From the NCBI GenBank assembly GCA_907163345.1, contig CAJQUN010000003.1, forward strand, positions 24,381,879 to 24,445,878: DNA of 64,000 nucleotides, read 5' to 3'. Shown piece after piece: positions 35,162 to 48,903 of the stretch (positions are counted from its first letter, which is position 1; each line of letters opens with the position of its first letter). Made by a program: the position numbers and the translations under genes. Source of the stretch: Haberlea rhodopensis (lineage: Eukaryota > Streptophyta > Magnoliopsida > Lamiales > Gesneriaceae). The notes under the pieces were generated by a model. The model was not told where the DNA came from, ran no database searches, and saw only the letters and a list, made by a program, of their open reading frames with translations.

Positions 35162-36674
35162 AGCTTTTGATTTGTGAAGTTTATGTGTGCACTCTTGGGA
35201 ACTAACTCATGGTCCTTTACACACCATCAAACCTAAGCTATTAGTGTGTAAGTTTTTGCTTAGTAATCTCATGCTTTTGCAGCTACTCATCATGGAAAAG
35301 ATTTATCTGGTTGCATGTTTTTGTTACCGGCTATCATCTAATACATTTTTGTTCTATTATAGGTCAACAACCTAAGTTATTGTCAGAAATACTCCCTTAC
35401 TGTTAATGTATCAATGTGGAATATTTTAGATTATAGTGGTTTAAACTTATACAGTGAGGTTTTCTTCTTTGATGGTAACCGATTTTATAGGGATATTCGA
35501 ACCTTGCATGCCTGTGCACCAAAAAATTTGAAGACTTACAAAACCCAACATCTTTATTGTATGAATTGAGAAAGATGGAATCTTGTCTCTTATTTTCATG
35601 GTTACTCAGTAAATATTTTTTTAAAATTTACTTTTTTAAATCAGTTAATTCTTTGTTGGACTAAATAATGTGATTTGAGCTACTTTTTTTATGCAATATG
35701 AAAATATTAAAAAGGAAAAAAATGTGAAGGCAACTTTGAAGATATAAAAATCAACAGTGTAGATGAATTGAGAATAGACAAACTATGTACGATAATCTAT
35801 TTTCTATAAATGATATATACTTGTTTTTTTTATTCTCAAACAATGAAAGTTTAACATTAAATACCAATTTTTTCACTCACTTGTAACTTATCATTGAATT
35901 TTTTTAAATAATAATAAATGATTATCTTACCATTATCACGGCACGTTCTTCACACAAGGCATGATACTGTTTTGTTTAGAACAAAAAGAATTCCATATAA
36001 TAAAAATTTGAAATAGGTTAATTAGAAAATAAATGTCAAATGCTTTATTTTTTTGGCAATATTTATAATTTTGATTTGGATTAAAAATTTGATTTAAGAA
36101 ATCATTTCAAACTTGGAATTCAACCGACCTCCACTTTCAGTATATTTGAAATCTATCACAATTATTAACATACTTAAGTTAATAAAAAGTCTGCTTAAAA
36201 TTTATTTAAATTAAAATTTTCAAATGAATTTGAAATCCATGTTAAAATATCAAAAAATCCCTAATATGCACTTTGACAATTATGGGTGTGAAACGCAATT
36301 ATTAGTACCATGAAAGAGATCTGATATTATTTTTTAATTATAAATACATGATATCATTTTATCAGCTCAGGTTTAATTTTTTCTGCAAAAAAATTAAATT
36401 AAATATACATACTCTCTATATTCGATTGAGGGTGGTCTGAGTGATGTAACAGAAACATTCAATATTTGCACCGGATACTAATCTAAAATAACTACATTTC
36501 AATAACTAAAAGCACAAAATCAAAATATTACACCCACCAATGGACAAACAACCATGGATGATTTTCAAAATTACAATATACATATTGCATTTCGCCTTTG
36601 CTGAAACAGTTGAAAGTCCTCTTCAATAACTCTGTTTTAATGATTATCCCAGGCCGGCTACAATGGCAGCTGGA
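35162..36674. other. Convergent 3' spacer between the 71-aa gene and the DUF3755 gene
   Basis: The two genes face each other here, so both 3' UTRs must lie in this interval. From about 35600 to 36420 it is strongly AT-rich. I see no transposon ends and no coding. Confidence 0.5.
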
Positions 36675-39600
36675 TCAATGAATGGGGAAAGTCGAGGGAG
36701 GAAGGATGGTGCGGGCTAACTCATCGTTCACTTTAGGGAGCGGAGGCATCTTCTTCATTGTCGGGCCCATGGCATTCAAGCTGGACATTTCAGATGATCC
36801 ATAAGAACCAACGTGAAGGAATAAATAGTTAACGAGACAACAGAAGGGAAAAAGAAAACAATGCTAAAAACAGGCTTATACACCCAACAGGCTTGTTGAA
36901 CGTGAAAGTTGCTCAAAACCCGCCAAAAATGGGTCTAAGTTCAATCTTTAATATTTGTTTGATGGGATTCTAAGGCTCCTAAGTTAGTTAATCTTTCAAT
37001 TCAATTGGACATAACAGTGCTTACTATGAAGAATGCTAAGGTGGAAATCTTGCTATGACACTCAAGAATTAGGTGTGTCACTATAACCGATTTCATTCTG
37101 TTTTACAGAAATTCTTTGTTATCATAATATTGACAACTGTTGGCACCTAACGGCTAGTAGCTGTTCCCACATGTTTTTCTGTTGAGATATCCGTTCCAAT
37201 CTGGTTTGGAGCCTTCCTAACAGAACCAACTAGAATCCAAGACATGATATGTCGATTTAATCATTCGATCATATAACATTTCTGACATGATGAGGTGGGG
37301 AGTTCCAAGAACACCCCAAATTTATATTCTAAAGATGAGGGAAACAAAATTTCAGGATAATGATATAGGTCAAACAAATCGAGATAATTTTCTCTTGGGA
37401 CATTTTTTAAAAATCTCTTTCATCTTAGCTTGTGCTCTAGTTTTAGCACACACTGTTAACTTCGGTGTCATTTGTGTTAAAGAAGGCTTAACAACAATGG
37501 CTTTAAGATAATTCATAATTAGTAAAAGTCACAGCACAATTTTGTAAACAAAGTAAGAATACAGCACCAAGGATCAACTAATTACGTACTTGTTCAATAT
37601 TTTGTAAATGTTCTCTCGAGCTTGATTCAAAAGACCGATGTTCTCGTGTATCTGAAAAATAAGAGAAAATTGCATCAGTTGGTCTTGCAAAAACACCTTT
37701 TCATTCCTAATAATTCTATTCGTGTTATGTTTCGAAATACTAAACATGCAGCATGAAAATATCATGCGACGTGAATGAATGCCCCATAAAATACATGGTG
37801 GCCAGTAAAAAAAAAAAATTCAACTATTTTCGCGAATTGTTATGTTATGCTTCACCTGATGACCAGTAAAATTTGAAGATATCTTTTTGAAGGCCCAAGA
37901 ATTTTGCTGGATAAGCTGTCGAGTGGCACCAGTGACATCTGCATATAAATAAATCACTGATATCTTAAAGAAGCTGAGAGGTCAATTTTGAAGTAAACAA
38001 TAGTTCAATATTGATATTCTGATATGTACGAAAAGTTTAATGTTTTCAAGTAGCAAGTCTTCTCGTGTTCTTAAAAGAAAGATTACGGTAGCATCATTCT
38101 TGACACCATAGCATTGAATCAATTCTCTAACCTCCAGGAGAATGATTTCTAATATATTTGAAAAAGTTGATTCTGCAGTCTAAAATATATTGCATTCAGC
38201 TCAATCTGATAGCCATTATCAATCATTAGTATCGCATAACTCATTAGAAGAAGCATAGATATGATTTTAGTTGGAACTTTTGTCGTCGAGAAAAACTAGA
38301 TGGTAAACTGCGAAAAATTGGACAAAGTATCTTTTGATTCCATTGTTACATGGTACTAGAACAATATATAGGCTACCGTTTTTCTCAACCATAGAATAGT
38401 CGTCTCTTCACTAGGGTGTCTAGGCACTCTCTTGGATCTGAGAAAAGTCATATACAGTTCTCATTTGGACTAGTATGCTTCATAAATCTGAATTAGTACA
38501 AAAGAAACGTATGTTCGAATTCAACAGATTCTGAGCAATTCTGCTTGCTGCTATTCAGCTTCCATGGGTGATGCACAAGAAGTTTATTCCGCTTTACCAC
38601 CGGGGAAAACCAAGAAATAACTGCATCTATTTATGTAGTCCTACATGAATTTAACATTAAGATGAAAAGCTTTACTATTTTCGTTTAAAGAAACTTGTGC
38701 AAATTCTCTATGACTCACATTATGCCTACAACAAACTTTATTCAAGGCAGAAACCTTATAGTGGTTTTCTTTTGGTACCTCACTTGAATTCCTCCATCAT
38801 AAAATCTAAATATTGACTTCACAGTTTTCAGTTCCAATTAGCGTGACATGTTTTTTGAAACTTTCTGTTCTGTGAACTTTTTTTATACAAAAGATACGCT
38901 TTTTCAATTTTCACAAGCAACAGCAAAGTCAGGCTAAAATAAACAAAATAAAGAACGAAATTAAACCACCACAATTTTTCCATAAAAAAAGTTCCAACCA
39001 TTGTATGATATGCCATCATCATAGCTATCGGAAGCTATTCCTGAAGCATGAGGAAAACCCGAATGTATGGCGAAGCGAGAAGGCTTTGCTGAAGAGTCAA
39101 CAACCTTTTCCTGCGAAAAGAATGTAACATTTCCTTGAGGCTCGAAGTTTACGTAAGAGATCCATAAGCATGATAAAATAAACATGTTATATTTAAAGAT
39201 TGTAAGATTAACCTAACCTTAATTGGTGATTGAAATGATTAAGTTAGGGCAAATTTCTGTACTCAAGTCCAACCTTGGTAGATATCTATGTACTATATCC
39301 TAAAATATGAACGAGTGTTCAAATTAATGGTCACAACAGTCTACGAATATTTTAACAAAATTTTATGAACTCTCGAAACTCTCCCCGATGAAGGTCCTAC
39401 ATCACCAGGAAATACTTATCCACGGTTAAAAACATGGAGTTCCTAAATGCAAACTGTACGGATGTGTTTGGGTGGGTTATAGATTAAAACTATGGGTAAT
39501 AATACTTCAGTGCAAGTAGAAAGTGAATGTTTATAATGAAAAACAAATTTTATGGACACATTATCTCCTACAGGAAATATTTGATGCAAATAGAAGGCTT

Positions 39601-41861
39601 TAAACATTAACAGTTAACCTTTTCATTTTTCCGTTAAAATTTCTAATGGCACATTGAGAGCATGAGCTATTTTCTCTAACAACCAGTCACAAATATGCAT
39701 TCAATGATTGTTTAGAGTAACATACTAAGATTCAACAACTACAAAAAAGCACAAACCTTTCTTTCTTTACTTTTCCTTGCATTGAAATCATCTTTCCTTC
39801 TCTTGGTGACTTCTTTCTTCTGAAGGCACAAATGGATCAGTCAAGATAAATATATAATGATATACCAATATAATTTCTGTTAATCTATCAACAAATAAGT
39901 AGAACCAACTTAAAGTTGTCCAGTACACATTGTCTCAGTAGTACAAAATTCTCAATTGGTGCACTACATGATCATGAGCAACTTCTTAATCTTTTCACAC
40001 GAGTCAGAACAACAATCAAAGCAAAGAAACTACCATCAACGAACGTTCTTAACAAAACAACACAAAATAAATTGTTATTCACCCATTAAACAAAAGAAAC
40101 TCAATGATTTCCAGAAAATTATAGGAAAAATAATATTTGGCATATGAATCTTGTCAGTCAAAGCGGTGAAATCCCACAAATGACAAGGTGAGGATCCCAT
40201 ATGCCATAGTTTTGTATGCTTGAGCATAAATTGGTACTGAATAGCATATAAATTGCATTCTACGTTCTTGTTTAGCAGAAGAGAGCACCACCACAGTTGA
40301 ACTAAAATAAATATATTCTAGAATTTAGGAGGATGAAGAATAAGACTTCACCGTCATCCATCTGCAGCGCAATGCCACATCACGAACTGTCTTGTTTTTT
40401 AGCTGCACAGCGATCTTTGCATAGCGGATAATGTTTGACTCAGAGGCATATCTGTAGTGTGTATGTTGTAATGCAATTAAATCAGCAAGATAATTGCCTT
40501 GGCAAAGAGTGTATATAATAATTCTCTTGAAAAAGTATTTCTCTTTTACCAATACTCATACATTCTGAAGACTTGATAGAGATACAAAACCATAAGAAAG
40601 ATTAGCAGCAAAAGCATTTAAAAGCTACAAAAAATTACTTGAATTTCATCTACAATTTTTTTAGTGCAAACTTTACTTCATTCGTTTTTTCAAGTATCAA
40701 ATAGTTATTTTTGAACGCTTGTCTCATTCCCCAAGCACGTCTTGGATATATAACTTTCAAACCCGTTGTTAATGAAAATTATCACCCTACCTTCTATCAT
40801 TTTGCTAACAGTCTGTTTCACACAAAAACACTTCATATCGCTGAATATTTTCTCTTAGTGCACAAAATAAAGAATACTATATGAACTATTCTTGAAAAGC
40901 TCATCATCAACAATTTTCAGTCCCTTATGACAAAAAATACCGAACTATCAAGCACAAAGCCAGCCCCAAATCACACCGTATGAAGTTCTTTTCTGTATAA
41001 TCATACATCTGAACTCGAATGAAATTGTCCTACTTTCATAATCCCCTCCTTTCTCACTCCAAATGCAGAATTAAGATGAAAACAAAAGAAAAAGAGAATG
41101 CTCAGAAGAAAAGCAGCTTTTTCTGCATCAATAATAGATCGAAATCAGTAAAAAGAAATTATAATATATAATTTTCCAAAGATGTGACTAATAACTACAC
41201 TTGATGTGGTTAGTGGTAAGCAAATCCAGTTTAATGGTTATCCCATCACACTTTTCTTGACATGTAAAGCAGACGAAAAGAAAAACAAAAAAAGGAAACT
41301 TAGCAACTAAGAAATAAACAACTCAAAAACCACAGAAATAAAAACATAACAAAATATCTACCATATATGAAAATCCCTCTCACTAAATTATTTGTAATCT
41401 ATCATACAAATCCCATTAACTTATTCCAATGAAAGTAAGAAAATCCCCAAAGAAAACCCTAAACCACAGAACAAATTTCATTATAAACTCTGCACATGCA
41501 AATCAATATAAACCATGAGAATCAATAAAATAAAATAAAATAAAATAAAAATAGAATCAAACAAATTTCCAAATTCAACAAACAGCAACAGCATCAAGAA
41601 CTTAAAAAATCCAACAGAAAGTCTATTCAATCGAAGAGAAAACTTCCAAAGAAAAACCATAAAATCAAGATTCAAATCTCACTTGGCCAAACCTTCCTCC
41701 AGCATAGTTTGTTCCTCGGGAGTCCACTCCATAGAAATTGTCTGTTGATGCTGGAAAGTTGGCACACCCCACTCTCCATTAACCGAGCTTCCATTGTACG
41801 AAGAAACGGAGCTATGCCCTTGTTGTGTCCCTTCTTTAAATGCCCCACTTGAGCTAGCCAT
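36675..41861 (-). CDS. DUF3755 / SANT-like protein, seven exons, 234 aa
   Basis: Exons on the minus strand: 41861-41683, 40451-40352, 39819-39757, 39110-38999, 37938-37856, 37651-37590, 36780-36675; GT-AG introns, phases close, 705 nt with stop. The first two exons form one SANT/Myb-like domain: WTPEEQTMLEEGLAK (residues about 46-60) joined to YASESNIIRYAKIAVQLKNK and DVALRCRWM (61-92), a helix-turn-helix that may bind DNA or histone tails. A lysine/arginine-rich stretch (94-114, KKEVTKRRKDDF) is a likely nuclear localisation signal. The second half is helical with LIQQNSWAFKKIS and IHENIGLLNQARENI, and a conserved tail MKKMPPLPKVNDELA. This is the layout of the plant DUF3755 family (Arabidopsis At3g07565 type, from memory); molecular role unknown. 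The ATG chosen is MASSSG; an ATG seven codons upstream is in frame. Confidence 0.88.
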
Positions 41862-42178
41862 CAAATAACTACATATATGCACACAAAAATCTCAAGAACC
41901 AGATTGAGCAACTGTAAAATCTCAATCGAAGAGGAAATTCGAAGACATACACAAGGAAATGAAGGCCCTTTTACTAAAAAAATCAAGAATTGAGGATCGT
42001 CTGGATTGTAATAATAGTTGAGCAAAAAGATTATTCTTTTAGTTTGAGGAAAGCTCTAAGCTACTGCATTGAAGCACTTAAAGAGTGTAAAGGGCCGAAA
42101 AAAGCAAGAAGGAATCTAAAGTGCGCTTAACTAGGAAAATACAAGGCTGCATTAATTGAAGCAATTTCTTGGTGTGCC

Positions 42179-42188
42179 TATTTATATA
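42179..42188 (-). promoter_or_regulatory. TATA box candidate of the DUF3755 gene
   Basis: The minus strand reads TATATAAATA here, a close match to the plant TATA consensus, about 320 bp upstream of the start codon. This would give a 5' UTR of nearly 290 nt. Confidence 0.45.
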
Positions 42189-42189
42189 T

Positions 42190-44075
42190 TTTGGTTGCAT
42201 GCGTGTGTGAAAATGGGACCTGAAATTTTGTTATTTTCCGAAAGCGATTCGACATTGCAGAAACTGTTCGTATTTGGGTCTTAGAGTTTGGGGAAGATTA
42301 TGCCAATCTGAACAACCAACCCCGTCTACAAATCTATTTGACGGATGATTTGAGATAATGGATTGAATTATTTACTTTTGACTAAATATTATATGTTTCT
42401 AAATATAATTAAATGGTTTTTAAAAAATAATCTATAAAATTATATATTTAATATATATGATTATCTTTCATATTGTGCTGGATACGTTTGTGGAAGTGGG
42501 CGCTGACACATTGAAGCATCGTCCTTATTTTACTTTTGAAAAGAAAGTTTTGTTCTTTTTGCTTTGGCTTGTTCGTGACATCTGTTGTGTACTTATTATA
42601 TTTAGTTAATATTTAATATAAATAACTTTTTTTTGAAGATTTATAAAGAATTTTAAAAATATTAAATCATCACTCAATAAATAATAATGATTGGATATGG
42701 ATGTGAAGATATTGAATTATGTATTTTGGTACCATTATGCACGGCATCGTTGTAATTCTACCTATTAGATTATATGCTCAATCAAATTAGTTTACAGGAT
42801 TTTTTAATGTTGATGGTATCATTTGTATATAAAGCATCAACTATCTCAACTAAGTATTCGAATAACTAATAAACATCTACAATATATAGAGTCTTATAAG
42901 GTTGTAACTGAGGGGAGTTATCATCAGATCCCCTTTAGCTACTCCGTCAAATAGCTCAATTAATGTCCACCCCCACACTACGCATCACGGGGCTATTCGC
43001 AATGACGCCGTCGGTAGCTTGATTAGGGAGGGCGCTCGTAGATGGCATCTGATGCCATTGAAGGCGCGGAACCATTACAAGAGATTCCGCTCTCCGAGAA
43101 GATCAACCACACGTTTTCTAGTAGAAAGTGTCACATGGAATATATCCGTATTTGTTGGCAAATGCTAAACTTGCAAGCTTAAAAAGTAACCATGAAATCC
43201 AACTTATAATTGACATGTTAAATTTGTAATTGCCTTTGTGGTAATTTGTAAGTAGGATAATTATGCACTAAAGCAGTGTTATTTTGTCATTGGCTGGGGT
43301 AAAGGTTTTTACTTTAAACCTTCGACATTGGTGCCATGTTTCCTTTTATTGGAAAAGATCGAATTTATAGTACCACTAATGATGTGGACATCATGCGACT
43401 ATGATTATATTACATACGTAGATACATATATTTATTTTTGAAATAAAATAGCAAATATTGTATTGCTACAAGTGCTCTCCTTTTTAATGTAAACATAATT
43501 TTATTACTATATGAATTTCTCAGTCATCACGTTTAAAAATAATAATTATAATATTATAATGTAAATATCAAAAATGGTATGCATTAGTAATTGGTTTATT
43601 TGATATTATCCCTAAGAGCAAGAGCAGTATATCTAATCATACATTTGAAATATTCTATTTGAAATATTCTCAATGTATGGTGAATATATCCCATGGCACT
43701 GCATCTGAGGGGTAACATCAAAAAATCCATAATAATTTATCACTTAAATCATCACATCGTAACAAAATGTGTCACACTTAAGAATCATGATCTAATTCAC
43801 TAATCAATCGAAGGTTAATGCTACTAATAGTTTGTGTTTGTGAATAAGTACGAAATTTATGAGTCTTAATATTTAAATTATTTTGGTTTTGAAATCTGTT
43901 CGAATTAAATTATAATTAGAGATTGATTTGCTTATTTGAAATTTAATTATCTATATCTATTGAATAATTTATTATATTATATATATTGTGCGATTATATA
44001 ATGCGTAATAATGTAAAAATATCTATCTTTTAAATATTAACTGATATTTTTGTGAATATATCACTTTCGAAAATA
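42190..44075. other. Spacer upstream of the DUF3755 gene
   Basis: Mostly AT-rich with no gene. 42945-43135 stands out as less AT-rich, with a short open stretch on the plus strand (MASDAIEGAEPLQEIPLSEK); it may be a relic of a gene or retroelement, but I cannot identify it. Confidence 0.35.
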
Positions 44076-44190
44076 TTTTTCATCATGATACTGATATATA
44101 AATCTATCTGAGATTTTTTCATCATGATATTGATATATAAATCTATCTGAGATTTTTTCATCATGATATTGATATATAAATCTCTGATAT
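44076..44190. repeat. Tandem repeat, three copies of about 40 bp
   Basis: Three successive copies of 'ttcatcatgatattgatata' followed by 'taaatctatctgaga', the first with one change and the third truncated. Confidence 0.85.
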
Positions 44191-44279
44191 TTTTATGTTA
44201 TTTTTTCAAAAAAATATTTATAAATATAATATAAGATATTAATATTTAAAAATAAAAATACATACTACCTATGTTTTAT

Positions 44280-44958
44280 TTGTGGGTAAAAGGCAAAAAA
44301 CACTCATGTATTATAGTAAATATGTAAGAAACTCTCATGTATTAACAAGATAAGTGAAAAAACTCGATGTTTTCTTAAATTCGGCATGAACCCCCCCCTG
44401 CGATGTAGTAAATATGCATGAGCCCCAAACGTGTTAACAAAATATGCAAAAAAAATCGTATTTTTTAAACTTTGCACGAAACCATGTGTTAAACAAAATA
44501 GACAAAAAAACCTCTCTATTTTCGTAAATCCTGCACAAAACTCTTTCGATTATCTAATAGCTCTTCAATTTTTTTACATCTATATTATTTTCTTATTTTC
44601 TGTAATGATTTGTTATTTTAGATTTAAAACGAACAATATTCGAATTCTAAAGTGAATACTTTTGTGGCGTAATTCTAAAATAGATTATGAATAATATTCT
44701 GAATTTGTCTTTTAATGTATGTATGTTTATTGACCATTTAATTTTTTTTTCTTCAAGTTTTGGATATATTGAGTAAACAACAATTGTACATATAAAAATA
44801 TACATATTTCCAAAAAAATCATAAAATATGTTTTCACAGAAAAACTCATCTATTTTCTTAAATCATGCACAAATCCCCCATCGATTTTATAAATAAATTG
44901 ATTTTATTTAATATCGTTAAAACTATATGCAAGTTTTATGAAAACAAGTTCATAAACC

Positions 44959-45008
<50 letters not shown>

Positions 45009-45682
45009 GTTTATATATAACTTATTTTTTGTTTATATATATATTTTATTATTGTGAAAACATATTTTATGATTTTTTGAAAATATGTTTTTTTATATGT
45101 GAATTTGTTGTTTACTTAATATATCCAAAACTTGAAAGAAAAAAGAATTTGAATTGGTCTTTAAGCATTCATACATTAAAAGAAAAATTCAGAATAATAT
45201 TCATAATCTATTTTAAAATTACAACACAAAAGCATTTACTTTAAAATTCTGAATATTATTCATTTTCAAACTAAAAGAACAAATCATTACAGAAAAGAAT
45301 AAAATAATGTAGATGCAGAAAAATTGGAGAGTATATTAGACAATCGAGTGGGTTTTGTACATGACTTACGAAAATATAGGGATTTTTTTGACTATTTTGT
45401 TTAACACGGGGGTTTCATGCAATGTTTAAAAAAAGAAGGGTTTTTTTGCCTTTTTATAATACAATGGAGTTTTATGCCGAGTTTAAGAAATAAAGGTTTT
45501 TTTTTTGCCTATTTTGTTAACACATGGGGGTTTATACATATTTACTATAACACGTGGGGGATTCATGCCGAGTTTAAGAAAACATAGATTTTTTTGCCTA
45601 TTTTGTTAACACAGCGGAGTTTTGTGCATATTTACTATAATATAGGGGTGGTTTTTTGCTTTTTATCCTTTTTTTTACAAAT
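44280..45682. mobile_element. Long foldback element, arms about 650 bp
   Basis: The left half (44280-about 44900) is the reverse complement of the right half (about 45055-45682) with moderate divergence; for example 'aaagtgaatacttttgtggc' and 'aaaagcatttactttaaaat' type blocks, and 'tggatatattgagtaaacaa' against 'ttgtttacttaatatatcca'. Outer parts of both arms contain tandem words such as 'ttaacacatgggggttta' with 'ttactataa', about 70 bp apart. The centre is a (TA)n tract. The element is flanked by an 18-bp direct repeat ATACTACCTATGTTTTAT (44262-44279 and 45683-45700). No coding. Confidence 0.75.
44962..45003. repeat. (TA)n microsatellite at the foldback centre
   Basis: About 21 uninterrupted TA units between the two arms of the foldback element. 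Such a tract is expected to melt or extrude easily and to vary in length. Confidence 0.95.
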
Positions 45683-45930
45683 ATACTACCTATGTTTTAT
45701 AGAGCTGTTATTTGTAAGAAAGGCTTGTGTTATTATACCTTATATCTTATGTATATTTTGTGTACACTGCCCTTATCAGAGATATCATAAGATAAGTTGG
45801 GCTTCTTATATACCAGTTCAATACTTTAGATAATATCTTTTAAGTAAAAAAATATGAAATAATATATGATTATATTAAATTAATCCATAAATTAAACACA
45901 AACCCGACACAAATGTATTTTATCCGTAAC

Positions 45931-48818
45931 TAGACATGACCGCGGTTATTAAATAACCGTGGCCCGGCCCGGCCGGGATCGTAACCGGCCCGTTACTGTA
46001 CGGGCCGGTTACGGTTCATGGGCCCGAAAAATCGTGTAACCGTCGGTTCCAACAGGCTGTTTCACGCCTTTTTTTTAAACGAACGGCCATGATTTCCTGC
46101 CTGTTGTATATCAACGATCAGGATCTCCTAACCGTTGCAACAGGTTGAACCGGCGTTTAACCGTCGGTTCAACCGTAAAAAAAAAAATATTCTTTAAAAT
46201 CGATGGCTAGGATTTTGTGACCGTTATAGATCGACGGCTAGGATTAAGTGACCGTTGTTTTTCATGCCTTTAAATATCCTCCACACCCATTTCATTTTTC
46301 ACCAATATTATCACAACTCTAAGTTTTCGATACATCATTTACTTGTATTATTTTTGAATTACTCAAGGGAAGGTCCTCGTGATCTACGTAAAGGCAAAGT
46401 CAAGGTGACATATCCCGAACGGGCCGAACCCGATGTTGATATTGATATTGATGATATTGAATTAACCGACGATGATCCTTTTGCTACACATGATACCCAA
46501 GAAAGTGTATATTCAAATGTAAGATCTATGCCTCCACTTAAATCATCGATTTTTACTAAATATTTTGAGAAGGTAACTCTTCCATCCGGATAGATGCGCG
46601 TCAAATGCAAGTATTGTACTAGTACATATAAGTTTCAAAGCGGTGGTGGCTATTGATCTTTTAAGCGTCATATCGAAACGAAGCATCCAGTGGAGTTTGG
46701 TATTGATTCTTCTCAAACTCAACTGTCTAGATTTCATTCCTCGGGTTAAGGTACCGACTCTCCACTTTTCAAATACACTGATGCACAATTAAGATAATCA
46801 GTGGTAAAATTTATCTCTGTAGAACATATTTCTTTTAGTATTGTATCTATATTTGATTTTGAAGATCTATGTCATGAATCTACAATCTGCTGCTAAACGT
46901 GTTCCTAGGACCACAGTCACGAACACTTAAAAAAAATTAGTTAGTCCAAAAAAGAAAGAATTAGTAACATTATTTAGTAATTTGACGAATAAAGTTTCTA
47001 TATGCTCTGATATTTGGAGTGATTATTGGCAAATTAATTCGTACATGGGCATTACTTGTTATTGGATAGATAATTCATGGTCAGTTAAAAAAAGGTTGCT
47101 TGCATATCGAGTGTTCAATGAACACACCGCACATAATATTTCTCAATTGATTTGTGTAATTTTAGAAGAATATGGTTTAACTTCCAAAGTCATTTCTGTT
47201 TCATTTGATAATGCTAGTTCGAACACATCGAGTATTGAAGATCTTAAACGTGTTTGTCAACCTGCTATTGGTGGTTTATTTTTTCATATTCGATGTATTT
47301 GCCATATTTTGAACTTATGTGTGCAAATATGGATTAAGATCGTTAGATAATCAGATTCAACCATTTAAAATGGCATTATCTTATTTGTGTCCCTTCCGAG
47401 TTTGATGAAACAATGGGGTAAGTTTTGTAAGGTTAATGTCATGCGACCTAGAAAATTTTCACGAGATATACCCACACGTTGAAACTCAACATATAAATTG
47501 CTAAATTATTCATATGAATATAGAGAATTATTGTGTTCATTTTTTGCACAACATGGTGGAAACTCTAATATTATGTATTTTCGCACCAATGGAATGTATG
47601 TAAATGTATTTGTGAAATGTTGAAGGTATTTTATAATGCAACTGAACAATTATCTGGAGTTTATTATCCTACATCTCATTTAGTTTCGATGAACTGTTGT
47701 AATGTTGCACTTACCTTAAATGAAAATTTCTCTAATTATCTGTTAACCTCTTCTGTGGTAGCAATGAAGGTTAAATGTGAAAAATATTTTTATAATATTC
47801 CTGAGCTTTTTCTAGTTGCTTTTGTTGTAGATCATCGACTTAAATTGGATGTTTTGCATGAAATGTTAGTGATGTATTATGAGGCATTATCCCCCCGGAA
47901 CCCAATTGATTCTTCTATGGTAGTAAATCGTGTTAGAAATTATTTGCATAGATTTATAGAGAATATAGTTTAAAATATGATGTACAAGAAAATGAATCAC
48001 AACTACAAATTAGTACTCAAAGTCATTCTAGTAGTATTAAACTCACCAAAGCACAACTTCTGTTAAAAGAACGCACTAAACGTCCCAGATGATCATCAAG
48101 TTCCAGTCAGGAACTTGATAATTATTTCACGACTTCTTTTGATTTCAATAAAGCAAATATTGAGCATCAATTTGATATCTTGCGGTGTGGTCACAAAAGA
48201 CACAAATTTTCTCGATTTTATCAATCATAGCAAAGGAAATCTTAGCTTGCCCCGTGTCAACTGTTGTTGTGCAACAAGCTTTTAACGCAGGGGAAATATT
48301 TTGGATGAAGACTATCAAAAATGAGTCCAGATTCTTTAGATGCCCAAACACTAATGGACTATTGGGCATGGGCGGCAAAACGAAAACAAGGAATAGAATC
48401 AAGCTCGGACCAAGATGAATTTGATATCGAATGAACTACTACTACGGGGACAGGTAGCAGAAGTGCTTGAGCTATGCCACTTCCAAAAGTAATAATGATT
48501 AAAAGGTAAGAGAACTAAGTGTACTTTGATTCCTCTACACCCTAAGAGGATACGTAGGCAACTTAAAAAGTCCATACCCTCCCCTCCCCCTTACATTTCC
48601 TTTGTTCTTTTTTATAGTAATTTTTAAATTATTTTCAATAAAATTTTAATTTTTTAAATTTAAAAATATAAGGGTCGAACCGTAACCATAATCGATGGTT
48701 AATCGTAACCGTAACCGACGGTTCATGAACCATAATCCGAACTGTGTATGAAGTTTAAAGTTAAGAGTCGAACTCTTATAACCATCAATCGACGATTTAC
48801 GAACTGTGGTCGTATCTA
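45931..48818 (+). mobile_element. hAT (Ac-like) transposon, decayed
   Basis: Left end TAGACATGACCGCGGTT and the reverse complement of the right end TAGATACGACCACAGTT form an imperfect 17-bp terminal inverted repeat of the Ac type. Flanking octamers TCCGTAAC and CTCGTATG agree at only 4 of 8 positions, as in an old insertion. Subterminal regions are filled with AACCGTCGGTT-like words on both sides (45960-46180 and 48670-48790), typical transposase-binding arrays. The interior carries remnants of one transposase gene. Confidence 0.8.
46359..48420 (+). pseudogene. hAT transposase remnant
   Basis: Broken frames in the order of a hAT transposase: BED zinc finger (VKCKYCTSTYKF, then SFKRHIETKHP, about 46595-46700, with a TGA between them), RNase H-like core (SICSDIWSDYWQINSYMGIT, then VISVSFDNASSNTSSIEDLK and FFHIRCICHILNLCVQ, 46982-47350), helical region (about 47617-47973), and the C-terminal dimerisation motif (QIFSILSIIAKEILACPVST, about 48195-48270). 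Several stops and shifts separate the pieces, so it is inactive. Confidence 0.85.
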
Positions 48819-48903
48819 CTCGTATGACAGCAACGGATAGGATATGGCCTCATAAGTCATAATGAGCTCTGGAGAATGTAAATAGTAACGGTGCTCCTAC
48901 AAA

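Noticed and set aside
43610..43725. Possible small MITE (CCCTAAGAGCAAGAGCAGT near TGCATCTGAGGGG)
   Set aside because: The inverted similarity is short and no target duplication could be found.
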